A DNA stretch of 64,000 bases, from NCBI GenBank assembly GCA_015501605.1, contig JADNRZ010000001.1, forward strand, positions 2,046,001-2,110,000. The letters are read 5' to 3'. Position 1 is the stretch's first letter. Every line of letters begins with the position of its first letter. The notes under the pieces are model-generated. The model did not search any database. It was not told where the DNA came from and saw only the letters and a list, made by a program, of their open reading frames with translations. Positions 22,786 to 35,200 of the stretch are shown one piece after another. Origin of the DNA: Panaeolus papilionaceus. Its lineage: Eukaryota > Basidiomycota > Agaricomycetes > Agaricales. A program made the translations under genes and the position numbers.

Positions 22786-23299
22786 ACTGGTGCAACGACG
22801 ATATAGACCACTGACGAAAAAAAAAAAGAAAAAAGGGGGGAATTTGAAATGACCAGAAGACGACGTTAAACTTTGTTGTAAAAGGTTGTCCACATACGCC
22901 CTGGCAGAATGAAAAAAAAAAATCAAGACTGTGAGAGTGAGATAAGGACGGAAAGTTATATGTTCAGGGTAAGATTTGTGAAAGCATGGAGCTGAACGAC
23001 GTCCATTGACCAAATCAGAATCCTCTCTCCCCTGACGCTGACCTGACATTACCGAAGACTGTCACTCGTGACTCGGCCCGCGTTTCGAGTCTTAGTGACC
23101 AAATTGTAACTTTATCACGTGAATGACACATAATGTGTCGTCACATTTTAAGCAGTGTCACAGGCACATACCGAAACTGTCCACGTTCGTAGTCGTTCAA
23201 CAACTCTAATCAAAGTCAGTCTGCTGTCCACAACCCTGCTTGATCCTTCAGTTATTCACAAACAGTTGTCATAGTCTCTGTGCTGACCGTCATATAGCG
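22786..23299. promoter_or_regulatory. Divergent NIPA/SEC12 promoter with E-box and palindrome
   Basis: This 514-base gap holds CACGTG (23116-23121) and the near-adjacent palindrome GACACATAATGTGTC (23125-23139, 7-base arms around one base). TGACTC-type cores lie at about 23060-23100. Two long A runs are near 22815 and 22912. No gene is seen. Confidence 0.45.
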
Positions 23300-25093
23300 A
23301 TGCGTCCTAAACATCAACAACACCCTCTGACAGCTTTCCCTGTCTATTCATGTTCATTCTTGGCGCCAAATCAATTTGTACTGGGCGGTGGAGGTGGTGC
23401 AACCAAGAGTGGAATTAAAAACAAGCTTGTGCGCTTTGAATTGTCTTCTGTGACACAAACTATTTCTTACCTTTTTTTATTTTAAAAAAGAGGTTGTATA
23501 AACTTTCCGACGACCTTTCCATCGAGCTTCAGGATGAGTTTGAGCTCGAGAAAGGGGAGGACGCACCCATGAGCATGGCTGTCTGGCCTGAGGTGCGCTG
23601 CTCTGCAAGCTTCGCGATGTATAAAAAAGTTGACTAATTCCTTCGTTCTACTCCTTCATGTAGGATGGAGGCATTGTGTGCGGTATCAACAGCGTTTTGG
23701 AAAAAATGGAAGCCGGTCAAAACGAGAGTTGCCGTGTATTTAGTGTGGTCGATGCAAAGTACGTGTCTTTTGTGTCCGTATATGACGAAAAGGTTAACTT
23801 TCTTTTAATAGGCTAAAATTCGTCAGTAGGAGGAGTACGCTACCACAAGGCGATCTGGAGGACTATCAAGCAAGTACCGCTATATTCTAAACACAAGAAT
23901 ATTGTTGACCTCCAAGCCCTTTAGAAAATCACGGCCCTATCACCAGATGGGAAGTACCTCGCAGTGTCTGGATCTCATGATGTGCGTCGACCATGTTGTC
24001 CCCCTTTTCACTTTGTAAAAATTGATGCCCTCGGATAGCTGTCTCTGTTTTACTACCCTTCTTTGGAACCCGTGGCTGAGCCAATTCACTCTGATAAAGA
24101 GATATACGACGCTTCGTTCTCTAGCACGTCTGTAAGCTTATATGTCAAATCTAATTTCGTGTTCAAATATGAACCCTCACCTTTGCAGCTCGTCATCGCA
24201 ACGACGCACAATTTACTGGTTTACGAGCTTCCCAATTCAACCTCAACCTCGAACGCAGAAGAAAAGAACCCCTCTTCTCCAGCTGCGAAGAAGGGCAAGA
24301 AGAAGTTGACGTCCACTTCCAACGGGCACGGTGAAAAGACGAATGCACTCGAGTTGCAGCACACCATCGACATACCATCTGTTGTTGAGGAAGGTAGCAC
24401 ATTCCGTAACGCAAAGTATGTTTCGAAACATTCATTTTGTAAACATTGCTGATTTCTACTAGATTCCATCCTTTAGATGAATCTCTCCTCTATACCGTCA
24501 TTAATACGACTTCGCCGCGAAAGAAGCAGGCAAGAACAGCGAGTCGCCATGCTTCCATTTGCATCTGGGATACCAAGTCTTGGAGTGTCACCAAGTCGAG
24601 GAAAGTTGGCGACCGTGGCCTTACATGCTTCGACGTGAGGTATGTAGCTTAGTGCTATTTTCGTTATTCGTGGCAAACAATTTTTTCAGCGTGGATGGCC
24701 TGTACCTTGCATATGGCTCGTCAGATTTGTCTGTTGGCATGCTAGATTCCAAAACGCTCAGCGTGAGTACTGGCATTTCACGAACGAATTACCTCTCTGA
24801 TCTTCCCTCAGCCCGTATTTACCATATTGAAAGCGCATGAATTTCCTCCAACTGTTATCAAATTCAATCCCACTACGACCAGTATCATTTCAGGAAGTGC
24901 CGATAATTCCATACGTGTTGTAACTGTACCTGCTATTGCCAAAGATTCCTGTGAGTGTACCCTCTTGCATGTTTTTGATTTTGTGCTGAGTGCAGCATCT
25001 CTAGCCTGGACACTCTTCTGGCTAGTGTTTGCTATTATTATTGTCCTGCTTGCCATCGCTGCTCAACAGCTCGACGGCAAATACCTCTGGTAA
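23300..25093 (+). CDS. SEC12: SEC12-type guanine nucleotide exchange factor for Sar1
   Basis: The start is MRPKHQQHPLTAFPVYSCSF, then APNQFVLGGGGGATKSGIKN, the Sec12/PREB signature where the K loop of the beta-propeller lies. WD-like blades follow: MSMAVWPE, DGGIVCGINSVLEKMEAGQN, KITALSPDGKYLAVSGSHD, ICIWDTKSWSVTKSRKVGDR and GLYLAYGSSDLSVGMLDSKT, ending with FNPTTTSIISGSADNSIRVV. A short linker leads to a single C-terminal transmembrane helix (LFWLVFAIIIVLLAIAAQQ) with a very short lumenal tail. Sec12 sits in the ER membrane and loads Sar1 with GTP to start COPII coats. The Ser/Lys-rich loop KKGKKKLTSTSNGHG is a species-level insert. About nine exons are traced; a few splice ends between 24130 and 25010 are approximate. 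Confidence 0.85.
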
Positions 25094-25266
25094 ACTTGCA
25101 AAAGAGGCATTTGCAAGTAATTAGATTCCCTACATATATCTGCCTATTATACCATTGTGCTTTTAATTGATAACATTATGATTATTCCAATATACATATA
25201 TATATATATATATACCCACTGATGAACCTGTGAAAGCGATGCAGAGCAGGACACGGTGAAAAAACC
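25094..25266. repeat. SEC12/TAF9 convergent gap with a short AT microsatellite
   Basis: A pure AT dinucleotide run spans 25196-25214 between the two stop codons. The rest is AT-rich 3' sequence. Confidence 0.8.
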
Positions 25267-26101
25267 TCAATCGTAATCGTCTTCTTCAACGAGCTTGCGT
25301 TTGATGCCATTTGAGGCTTCTGGAAGACTGGTAGAAACTTCCTCCATAGCGTCACTTTCCTCTTCCTCATCATCACCACCAGCAAACAGACCATCTTCGT
25401 CGTCACCCCCATCACTTCCTTCCTCTGCCTCCATCCGCTGAGCGTTCATCATTGCCAAGTCTTGTTGGGTAGGGACAGCGGATATAGGGAATGGAGCGTC
25501 CATTGTGACGTCCTCTGAGGTATCGCGTTCCTGTGCTTTTGAAGGAGTAAAGGTAGCAGGTTCCATGTCTTCGTCGTCCTCTTCTGATTCTGATTCTGAT
25601 TCTTCGATTTCCTCGATTTCTTCATCGTACAACTTGACAGCTGGTGGAGGTTTGTTTGGCACGAGATCAAAGTCGACAGCAGTTAAGCATTCGGATTGTG
25701 GTGGTAGTCTGACACCAAATACTTCAGGTACAGCAGGTAAGGGTACACTGTTCACTTCCGATGCTAGTGAAAGGATATACTGTGGATCATTTGTTCAATT
25801 AGCCATTTTTGACAGAATTAAAGTAAGGTGAACGGACTTCTTTAGGCACACGACCTCCAAACTCCCATCCTACGCGTGCTTGAACTGCTAATGTCACGTC
25901 GTCCATCTCAATCTTACCTCCTCTACCTGCATGCTCTGCGTACACGCTTGCATCTGTGAGAACTTGACTTGTGTACCTATGGGCGAATTCTAGTAATTGA
26001 TGTAATACTCCTGGTTGAGCATCCTGTACACTTGAAGTAGAAGATAGAAGAAGAGCAATAGCGCGAGCTGTTGTTGGTAAGTTCTCAGCTGGACGGGACA
26101 T
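25267..26101 (-). CDS. TAF9: TFIID/SAGA subunit TAF9
   Basis: There are two exons, 26101-25838 and 25779-25267, totalling exactly 259 codons (258 residues). The N-terminal 88 residues are a histone fold: PTTARAIALLLSSTSSVQDA, LLEFAHRYTSQVLTDASVYA, then GKIEMDDVTLAVQARVGWEF and the TAF9-specific GGRVPKEYILSLASEVN tail. The C-terminal half is acidic (runs of Glu, Asp and Ser, such as DEEIEEIEESESESEEDDED) and ends KRKLVEEDDYD. TAF9 pairs with TAF6 in TFIID and SAGA. The single intron has a weak donor, GTCCGT. It is divergent from ISU1 with 185 bases between starts. Confidence 0.88.
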
Positions 26102-26286
26102 GACTTGAGGATGATGAAGAAAGGGAATTGAATTATTTGTCAATGTTTGTAACAAATGAATATGGTTGGTCAGATAAATGGAGCGAACCAATTGAAACAG
26201 GTGATTTCATTACTAAATCACAAAAATACTCTTTTTATTTCAATTTCCCTTTCTCTACCACCACCACCACAAACGCAACGACCATC
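26102..26286. promoter_or_regulatory. Short divergent TAF9/ISU1 promoter
   Basis: There are 185 bases between start codons. The ISU1 side has a pyrimidine-rich leader with repeated CCACCA before the ATG. No specific site is recognised. Confidence 0.4.
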
Positions 26287-27080
26287 ATGTTCCGTTCTGC
26301 CATTTCTGCCTCTCTCCGTCCTATTTCTCGTCCAGTCCTTACAAAGGCCGTTATTAGACCTGTTATTGTTCGTTCGTATCATGAAAAGGTCATCTCACAC
26401 TACGAAAAGCCCAGAAATGTATGTTCTAAAAGTCCAGACCCCTTTATCTGATAACTCATTCTGCAACCCCAGGTTGGCTCTCTTCCAAAAAATGACATCG
26501 ATGTCGGTACAGGCCTTGTCGGTGCACCTGCGTATGTCTCCGTTTTCTCGTTTCATTATCATACATACCCCCACACCTCTCTTCATTCTTCCTTGTTGTA
26601 TGCCTCGTTCCACGCTGCGGAGCTAACCGGAATTCTCTTTTTTCTCCCCGTATTTCATTAATTCCGCAGGTGCGGAGATGTTATGAAGCTTCAAATCAGA
26701 GTGGACGACAACGGTGTTATCAAGGACGTCAAGTTCAAGACCTTTGGTTGTGGTTCGGCTATTGCCTCTAGTTCTTACATGACAGAGCGCGTCATGGGTC
26801 TGACCATTGAAGAGGCCGGCAAAATAAAAAATACCGAAATCGCCAAAGAGCTCTGCCTCCCACCCGTCAAGCTTCATTGCTCCAGTATGCTTCAGCTGCT
26901 ATGAGAAATTATTAGAACGTATACTGACCTATTTTATTTCTGCTGACAGTGTTGGCCGAGGATGCCATTCGATCGGCGATTCGGGATTATCGCTCCAAGC
27001 GCTCCAAGATTACTGACAAAGCCAAACTCCTCAACGTCGCACCCAACACTTCCAATCCTGAAGCTGCGCAGACGTCATGA
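26287..27080 (+). CDS. ISU1: Mitochondrial iron-sulfur cluster scaffold ISU1/ISCU
   Basis: The start [20 protein letters not shown] is an Arg-rich amphipathic presequence without acids, so it targets the matrix. The mature part has [14 protein letters not shown], then [39 protein letters not shown] with the first Cys, [20 protein letters not shown] with the second, and LPPVKLHCS with the third, which is also the LPPVK motif read by the Ssq1/Jac1 chaperones. The C-terminal helix [13 protein letters not shown] follows. All three cluster-binding cysteines and the LPPVK motif are intact. Four exons with standard splice sites can be read. The protein builds 2Fe-2S clusters with Nfs1, Isd11 and frataxin. 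Confidence 0.95.
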
Positions 27081-27462
27081 TTCCTCGAGTCACTTCTATC
27101 ACCCATTATGGCATTTCTATTTGTCGTCTTGTTCATCGTGAAAAATTATACACATTAGTACTTCGCATTTAGTTTTTTTTTTTATTCTCTTCATGTGTAT
27201 CAATAGGCTTTCTTGACATTTTTCTCTCCATATACATGCTTACCGTTACTATACCCACCTCTGTGCCCCAGAAGAATATCTTGACCATATAATTTTCAAG
27301 CGGAGTGTTCACGTTCTCACTCTCCGCGGATATCAATATTGCCGGCATCCGTCGAGGGAGCGGTATCAGAAATAAATGACATGGTTAAAATAGAGAGAAA
27401 TACAGTCTGACAAAGAACGGGCGAGGCAAAAAAAATAGCAGGGTAGGGTATGAGGGGTTCGT
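27081..27462. other. Convergent 3' flanks of ISU1 and PRP31
   Basis: This gap of 382 bases has a run of T near 27173-27183 and AT-rich tracts consistent with 3' ends. I see no gene or repeat. Confidence 0.5.
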
Positions 27463-29564
27463 CTACGTTCCTTTCTGTCCAGCGAATGAGAAAGTTCCAC
27501 CTCCAAACCATCTTTCGTTGGCCTCTTTCACTTTCTGTTGCATTGCTGCCCGGTTTGTCAACTCGAAACCTAGACAAAAACATGATGAGCTTGTAGATTA
27601 CATTTGGTAAACACACTATGTCACCTTGTGCCGGAGTGACGCTCAAAGAAGTTGCAGTGCCTGAGCTCTGAGAAGCCTGCGCCGAGCGTGTAAGCGCTGC
27701 CGTCCGTAGTTTGTTTGCCTTGGACATTTTTGCTTTTACAACATGTCAAAACCTATCCAAAGCTCAATCATTCAATCAGGATATTCTTACCTTTGGACTT
27801 GATTTCCCCGAGGCCTGCTCTGACCTTTCCTCCTGCGCCGATCATGCCCAAACCCTTTGTCTGGTCGAACGCGCCGACTTCCTCTTCTGCCTCGCCGAAA
27901 GCAACACGGTTCTGCATTTTTCGAAGCTCCGTTGTGGCATATGCCTCTTTCGCCTTGCGAGCACTGCACAAAAAGCCCATAATAAGATACGAGGGCAAAG
28001 GGGAATAAAAGCTAAACTGACCGTTTACCACCACGACGCTTTTTTGGTCCATCGTTGGGGATTGGAAGTGCTTTGGTAACTTTGGCTGGCGGAGGAGCTG
28101 CCAACCTGTCAATATGTTTTTCAATCTTATCCCTCAATCCCTCCCCATATGTGCCTGCAGGTGTTGGAAATTAGTTCATGTTTGTGATATTGCCGTTTGA
28201 CGCGTACCATCTCTTCTTGAGCGCTCGAGATCCATTCTGGATGCAAGACACACTTTGGCACCAATTGTGCGTTGAATCTTCAGCTGATACTCGGGAGGGG
28301 TTGACGTCACAAGGTCGGACTGGAAAATGAAACCTGTGTGTCGCTTTTGGGTAGCTGTCGAGAATCCAGCAGTGATCCGCTTCTGAGCACCCAGTAACTG
28401 TAAAGAATTAGGCGATTACTGTATACCGGTGAAATTATGCACATACATGAACATTGCATGCAGGCATTTTAGCAAGTGCAGCAAGCCCTCCAGCGACTCC
28501 AAGCAATTTTGCGGCTGTAGTAGTACCAACAATAGCTGATAGGTTGGGTGCTAAGACGTTCATTCGGGAGCTGACATACATGAAAATCTGAAATAGGTCA
28601 GAATTTCTGCCGCAAAGCAAGGATTACCGCGGACGCACCTTTTTCCTTGCTTCTTCGAGACGGTCTGCCAAGTCACAAGCGCGTTGTACAGCAGCCCATT
28701 CTGCTGGTGGAAGGGTCACGCCCTTGCTGGTACTTGCAGTAACGACGACTGACATGATGACAGCTGGTGGTAGGATACCGGTGAGCTCAACTTTGGTAAG
28801 GTCCTAGGATGAAGTTTGTAAAAATAGCAATGGTTTGATGATGATAACGAAATACCTGGTTGTTGGCCAGTGTTCTGACTGAGCGAATGTACATGTTGGG
28901 GTCTGTGACAAGCTGTTCAAGCTCTGGGAATCGTGGAGCATAGTGATCACGAATAAACTACGATGAAAGGGGTGTTAAAGATTAAGGTGTGATTAGTTAA
29001 AAGGAGGGTGTATACCTTGTGAACAACCATGATTTCGTTGTCAACTTCAACGGCCAGATTGTTGGCTTGAACAATGACGCTGTACTCTGGATTTAGATGG
29101 GCAGGCAGTGCCATTTGGGCATGTGGTGTGGGGTTTGCCTGATACTTTTCAATATCCTGGTGATAAGCATAGTTCAATTAGCCGACAAGTTTCAGAAAGA
29201 AGAGGGGCAAACAAACCTTGATGATGTCGTTCATGCGCTTGCTGCCCTCTAGTTTGGCGATCTTTGTGACGTCTGCAATAGCACCAAGCTCCATTCGCTG
29301 AACATCTTCACGGTCAAGTTCATCTGCAGGTTTTACACCACCCTCAAGAACCAAACTTCCTATCTCCGGCTTTGACGGATCGTCGTGTTCGTCATTGTCG
29401 TCTTCATCTTGTTCGTCTTCATCGTCTTCGTGATCGTCGTGTTCATGTTTACGTTTTATTCCTGAAGTAGATGCTAATGGTTGCTGTTGTTCGTGTTCCT
29501 GTTCATTTTCACCGTCAGAGAGCCCCTCTAGATCTGCCAAGAGTGCGTCTGCGAGTCCGCTCAT
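27463..29564 (-). CDS. PRP31: U4/U6 snRNP splicing factor PRP31
   Basis: The start [20 protein letters not shown] is typical. It is followed by an acidic low-complexity stretch (about residues 45-75, many Asp/Glu/His) and the NOSIC-type helices ([20 protein letters not shown] region). The Nop domain shows [87 protein letters not shown], then LLGAQKR and GFIFQSDLV. Near the end are [37 protein letters not shown] and, in the last exons, [20 protein letters not shown] and [17 protein letters not shown]. Prp31 binds the 15.5K/Snu13-U4 RNA complex and bridges U4/U6 to U5. About ten exons; ends at the TAG at 27463-27465. Confidence 0.93.
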
Positions 29565-29935
29565 TGTAGTATGTAGGTAACAAAGTTTCGACATTTCCAA
29601 GTTGAAAGGTCAGGTGAATAACGTGAGAAAACATAACCTTATTTAGAAAAATGCAATTGAAAGACTATGCAGCGCCTAAGTACGTTAATGTAATGTTCAT
29701 TGAAAGAGTAAGAAAAGAAAAGAAAAGATAAAGAGGATGTTACCATAGAATTGAAGTTGAAATGTATTGAATTGTTTTTGGGGAGTTGGGAGCGGGAATG
29801 ACGACGTCAGAGGATGTGTCATATTGCGTCATTGTTCATTAGCTCACATTTAGCTCTTAAACAGTCACCATTCCGATTTGACAATGAACCACCTTTCGTC
29901 TGCAATTCTCTACAATGCCTGCAGGTACAATTGTC
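29565..29935. promoter_or_regulatory. Divergent PRP31/Rck2-like kinase promoter with CRE-like core
   Basis: The 371-base gap includes TGACGACGTCA (29799-29809), containing the CRE half ACGTCA, and TGCGTCAT at about 29825-29832. A purine run of AAAAG units lies near 29711-29728. CRE sites are targets of Atf1-like bZIP factors; the link to the stress kinase downstream is inference. Confidence 0.4.
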
Positions 29936-32254
29936 ATGGATGCCTTTAAAAGTATTTATTTCTCTCATTTATTCTTCTTTTATTCTGCAACTAACATTCT
30001 CCAAAAAAGATCTTATTCGTCACGGAAAAAACAAGCATCCAGACGACGATTCTTCTAATTCTAACAACAACTCTGACAAGCCCCATCGACATGAGCAAGA
30101 ATCTTCTTCACGTGGCTTACGTCAACAAGAAATACACCACCACCAACAGGACACCACCGATGTTCATCATCAGTCGCTTTCTCATCCTGAACCAGAGAAA
30201 CGACCCAAGATGCCAAATTACAAGGGCTTAGACGATTATCAGCTCGTTGAGAAGATGGGAGAGTATGTCACCATCCATATCAATCTCTAATCATCTCACA
30301 TCCATTTCTTATTTAGCGGTGCTTTTTCAAATGTTTATCAAGCTGTCGAACTATCAACCTCAAGAAAAGTGGCAGGTAAGTTGATTATCGCTTCTTCAAT
30401 TTAACTCGCTATAATTTCAATCAGTCAAAGTAGTTCGCAAGTTTGAGCTTAATGCATCTCAGGTATGTGCCATTACCGTCTGCTTTCCCCTTTCCATGTC
30501 CATATAATGTATATTCAAACTGATCAACTATTCCTTTTCTTGATCTCGTTCTTCACCATCTGTACGCGCGGCTATTTTCCATGTTATGCTTCTCCTGCAG
30601 GCGGGAGATAAGCACTTAAACCCCCAGTTTAAGAAAAAGCCGCGTGTAACAGAGGTGCCGTTTTCTCTTTTTCCTTCATCCGATGAGAACCCATGTTCTG
30701 ATAATACCTATCTCTCCAGAGGGCAAACATTCTCAAAGGTGAGCGCTAGACCGATCCCTATTCATCTTCACCATCTCACGTCTATCCAGAGGTCCAAATC
30801 ATGCGTGCTACCTCCCATCCCTCGATAGTCAAACTGTATTCATTTTCTGAATCACCCGAACATTATTTCCTAGTCTTAGAGTGTAAGTTTCAAGTCCGTT
30901 CATTCATTATTCCACTTATCCTCATCGTGTTCTAGTGATGGAAGGAGGCGAGCTATTCCACCAAATCGTAAAGCTCACATACTTCAGCGAGAATCTATCA
31001 CGACATGTCATCCTTCAAGTCGCAACAGGCATTCGATATCTCCACGAGGAACGAGGCGTCGTCCATCGTGACATCAAACCGGAGAATCTTCTATTTTCCC
31101 GTATTCCAATTATACCATCCAAGAACCCCATACAACGACCCTATGACGAGGACAAAGAAGACGAGGGCGAGTTCATTCCAGGCGTTGGAGGTGGAGGTAT
31201 CGGTCGCGTCAAGATCGCCGATTTTGGTTTAAGTAAGGTCGTCTGGGACGAGGAGACCAAGACTCCATGCGGCACCGTTGGCTACACCGCCCCGGAGATC
31301 GTCAAGGACGAAAGATACAGCAAAAGCGTTGATATGTGGGCCTTAGGATGTGTCTTGTACACTTTACTCTGCGGATTCCCTCCATTCTATGACGAAAGCA
31401 TCAATGTTCTGACGGAGAAGGTAGCTAAAGGTTACTATACCTTCCTCAGCCCATGGTGGGATGACATCAGTCACTCGGGTATGTTCAGCTTATGTCTTCT
31501 TGTAATACCCATTCTAACTCGTCAAATAGCCAAGGATTTGATTGAACATTTGCTATGCGTTGACCCTGCTCAGCGATACACGATCGACGAATTTTTCGCG
31601 CACCCTTGGTGCAACGCAGCCCCTGCTCCTCCCCCTCCCCCTACACCATACGCTTACCCACACCTCCCCATGTCCAACAGACCTTTGGACTCACCTCTTC
31701 TTTCCTCTGCCCGTGGAGGTCGCGGATATGATGGCAGAAGTCCAGGCATTGCTACTCTCAAGGAAGCCTTCGACATCACCTACGCCGTACATCGCATGGA
31801 AGAAGAGGGTGCTCGACGAAGAAAGTACAACGGCCGTGGAGGTGCTAATCGCGGTTTCCTGACTGAACTCAATGAGGACGACGAAGAAACCTCCCAGTCC
31901 GGCTCTGAAGACGATCATGATCACCAAATGCCTCCACCCCAACACTCGAAAATCCATAGTGAAGATCTGCATGGCCGAGCTGGTCAGCGTGATCAAGGTC
32001 GCGGGAGGATTATCACCGCAGCAGGCGTTGGAGCTGGGAAGACGCGAACTCGCCGCAATCATCAAAGAGGCTTTGAGTTGGATATCCAGAATGCAACATT
32101 ACTAGGCCGACGTCACAAACAGCAGCAACACACCAGTCCTTTGGCTAACCCGCCGATTTCAGGCATCAGCCCCCTCAAGAAGATCGAAGCCTTGCACATG
32201 GATGACAAGGATCCACAAGCACCTCCTCCCGACGCCGGTCTCGTCCACTCTTAG
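29936..32254 (+). CDS. RCK2: Rck2/Srk1-type Ser/Thr kinase (CaMK group)
   Basis: The start MDAFKNLIRHGKNKHPDDD crosses a first intron; a His/Gln/Ser-rich N-terminal segment follows. The kinase domain begins DYQLVEKMGEGAFSNVYQAV (Gly loop), then RKVAVKVVRKFELNASQ (catalytic Lys). Exons join RANILKEVQIMRATSHPSI to VKLYSFSESPEHYFLVLE. HRD is in GVVHRDIKPENLLF. A roughly 45-residue acidic/Gly insert precedes DFGLSKVVWDE, and the activation segment is CGTVGYTAPEIV. The HRD-DFG insert is typical for the Rck2/Srk1 MAPKAP-like family, which acts below Hog1/Sty1. The catalytic lobe ends at about 31610 (AHPWCNA). A Pro-rich and then basic tail with LKEAFDITYAVHRMEEEGAR completes it. The weak point is the start; an ATG at 29914 is an alternative if the splicing differs. 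Confidence 0.88.
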
Positions 32255-35200
32255 ACGAGTCGCAGTCCCTCCCTGATCATTGTCGGCACACTCAGTTTTC
32301 TTTCGTTCACATTCTCCGCCATCTTAGCTTTGTCCCTGATGTCCTGGAGTGTACATTCCTTTAATGGTTGATATCACATAATCTTATTTATGATGTCTGT
32401 ATATCCAATTTCCATTGTCCAATAGCTTTCTTACACCAGAACACTTTTCTTGTGGCTTCATACACCAATACCCACACTCTGTTCCTCTTTGTCGTCGCAT
32501 TAAAATTTTGTTGTCCATTCTTGTATCCATAACACCATTTTTACTTGCAAAGACGCAGTATGCGCTGTCGAGTACACCCATGTTTCACCGTTTAGGGTTT
32601 CAATGTAGTTCATAATAACATCTTGACCACAGTTCAAGTTCAAGTAACAAGGGTTGTCACCCAGCCTGCAATTACATTATGGACCCAGAAGCCATCATTT
32701 CAACTGTGTTGTTTAGACCCCGTTAACGGAGACAAAGGAGGGGAATGAGTGTAATTTGGACGGAAGAAAATGAGACGGCTTGCCAATGTCTGGGGTTCAT
32801 CGTTTTGTCTGCAAGTGAATTTTTCGCTCCTTACTCTTCGTCAATACTGCACAGTTGAGACGACATGCGCACATTTACTTGTGTTGATTATAATTAATTA
32901 GAACAGTCTTGAACGGTACAGGAACGATGTAAACGGCCCAGAAATTTTCGCTTTCTTGTACCGATGAGGGCTACAATGAGGCGTATTCCCCATTCTAAGG
33001 TAGAGTATTCCTCAAAGTATCAAGGTCCGAAACTCGTGGAAGAGGGTATTCTAAAGCATCACGCACACAAAAAGGCATGAAACAGCTCACTGAAGGCTTG
33101 GCAGAATCACATTGGTACAAAGAAAGTGACTACGGCATGAGGTAGGGAGCACACATAAATTCGATACCTGTCAACTATCTCCTCATGTCCTCCTCAAGTA
33201 TCCTGCCTTTCCATGAAGGATGTCAGACAAATACTACGACAACGTCGGGATACTGCTCAAAGATCACCTCAGGGCTGGAATATTTGAAATTTCGAACAAA
33301 ACCGCATCCCGGAAGAGGCACGCGATCTCGACGTTATCCTCCGAATGAGATTTACACCCCGGGCAAAGGATTCGAGTCATTTGAAAAACGCTCTTGAAAT
33401 CTCGGATTTAGGTTCTCGGATTTTCTGGTAGAGTCATCAACACCTGCGCAGCTTCTTTGTGGCAAACTGTCAACTAACTGAGCATGCGATAATCTCCCAT
33501 AATAGACTGATCAAACCTTTTCCCGAGAGACCCTCTCCTTGTCGTCCGACAGAGAGCAAGACCGTTATATGATCTAAATGCTCTAAAGTTGCTTCAATAG
33601 CTGCTAGAAAATCGGCATCGCAAAGAGCATTGCTTAGCTTCGCCGACACGGCACTGTCTGAGCTCAACTCAGCCGTCTTCTATCATTCATACGCGCAATC
33701 CGTTAGCGTCGGAGCTATGGTGTCAGCTGTAAGCGAGTCTAGGGAATGGATACCACCTCATCTACTTCAATGCCCCAAGTCCGGCGGTCTCATGTCCTGC
33801 AACACATAGTGGGATCATTGGCGTACCCCTTTGAGGGCCAATGTCAATTTAAATTAGGTCCCAATAATACCTGGAGGGTCTATGGACCCGTCAACGTCGG
33901 TGCTTGGAAATGCTACTGTTCCTACATAGTTTCAGATCTCACCGTTGGGAGCGGCGCTGCTTGTTCAAGTTATAATAAAAAAAACTGTCCGGTGTTGATG
34001 GCGCCCGTTACCCATAAACGGCGCGCATGTGCACTGGGCGCTTAACCCAAGTAGCCCCATAGCTGGAAATTTTCTCCGTTGTGGCCGGACATTTCCTGGG
34101 AAACGTAGCCTTAAAACATGACGAACGTGCATGTGCACCTAATCCCTATTTAAAAATGATGATATATTCATACTTTAAGAGGATTTTAAAGCGATAGGTT
34201 GTGTTAAGTTTTTGTGATTAATTAGGCGCTAGGTCCGGAAATGACGTCTATCGACAATATAGCTCCGTGTTTTCGGGTCATTTGGTCCGAAGACGTCGTC
34301 TCCGCGCCGAGTGGGCGTCTATATGTGCAGTGTATCAACAGCACTCAGCCCTGTCACCTCTTCATCATTGATGACCACGCAATGTCAGGCTTCATTGTAG
34401 CGATGTCATAAGTGCGATAGATCACATAACGCCGTGTTATCGGTTCAAATGACTCGATGGTTCATGAGCAACCTCGTGTCCACGAAATAGTCGGGCACTC
34501 CAAACACCGGGTACCGTGATGGCGCACTGTGTGGCGATCAGAAACACTGTCAGCACGACATTTCTACGCAAACCCTTTTTCGCTACTTAAAAGACGTATG
34601 ATGCACAGGGGTTGCTCATGTAACATCATAGTTGCTACTCTGGTCCGCTTTGACCGACTTTGCGAGGTTGGTTGCCGTACGAGTACATCGCGTTGAAAGG
34701 AATTGGAAGTAGTGATGCGGACTTAAACTTTTCTTGATTATTGATCACCCTCCAGGATAAAGCAAGCCACCGGAGACAACTTGAAAGGCACCCGACGGGA
34801 AACAAAGACTAACCGTAGTAACCGAGTCGCTAGATCGATGACGGCGGCTGTCCGCCGTAGGAAGAAGTAGTAGATACCGCGGTGGACGAGTCGCCCCTGA
34901 AGATGCGCTGTCGCCGTTGCCATCTCCTTTGGTGCAGCCGGATATCGACGATGCTGGCTAGCGAACGTTGGCCGACTTGTTCAGCGTAGGCAGGACTGAA
35001 GCCCAAACACTTACCGAGCCAACTAGGGCACGTAGAGGGTTTGCAGGATATACAAGGCATTGACAAGATTATGTCACACGAGCGATCTATGGGACTGCAT
35101 ATCGAGCATCCGACGCTAATCAGCTGGTATAGGTGTCTATGAACATTCTACACAAGTTCAAAACAGTTGACAGGTCAAATTTTGAAACAGGAGCCCTGGG

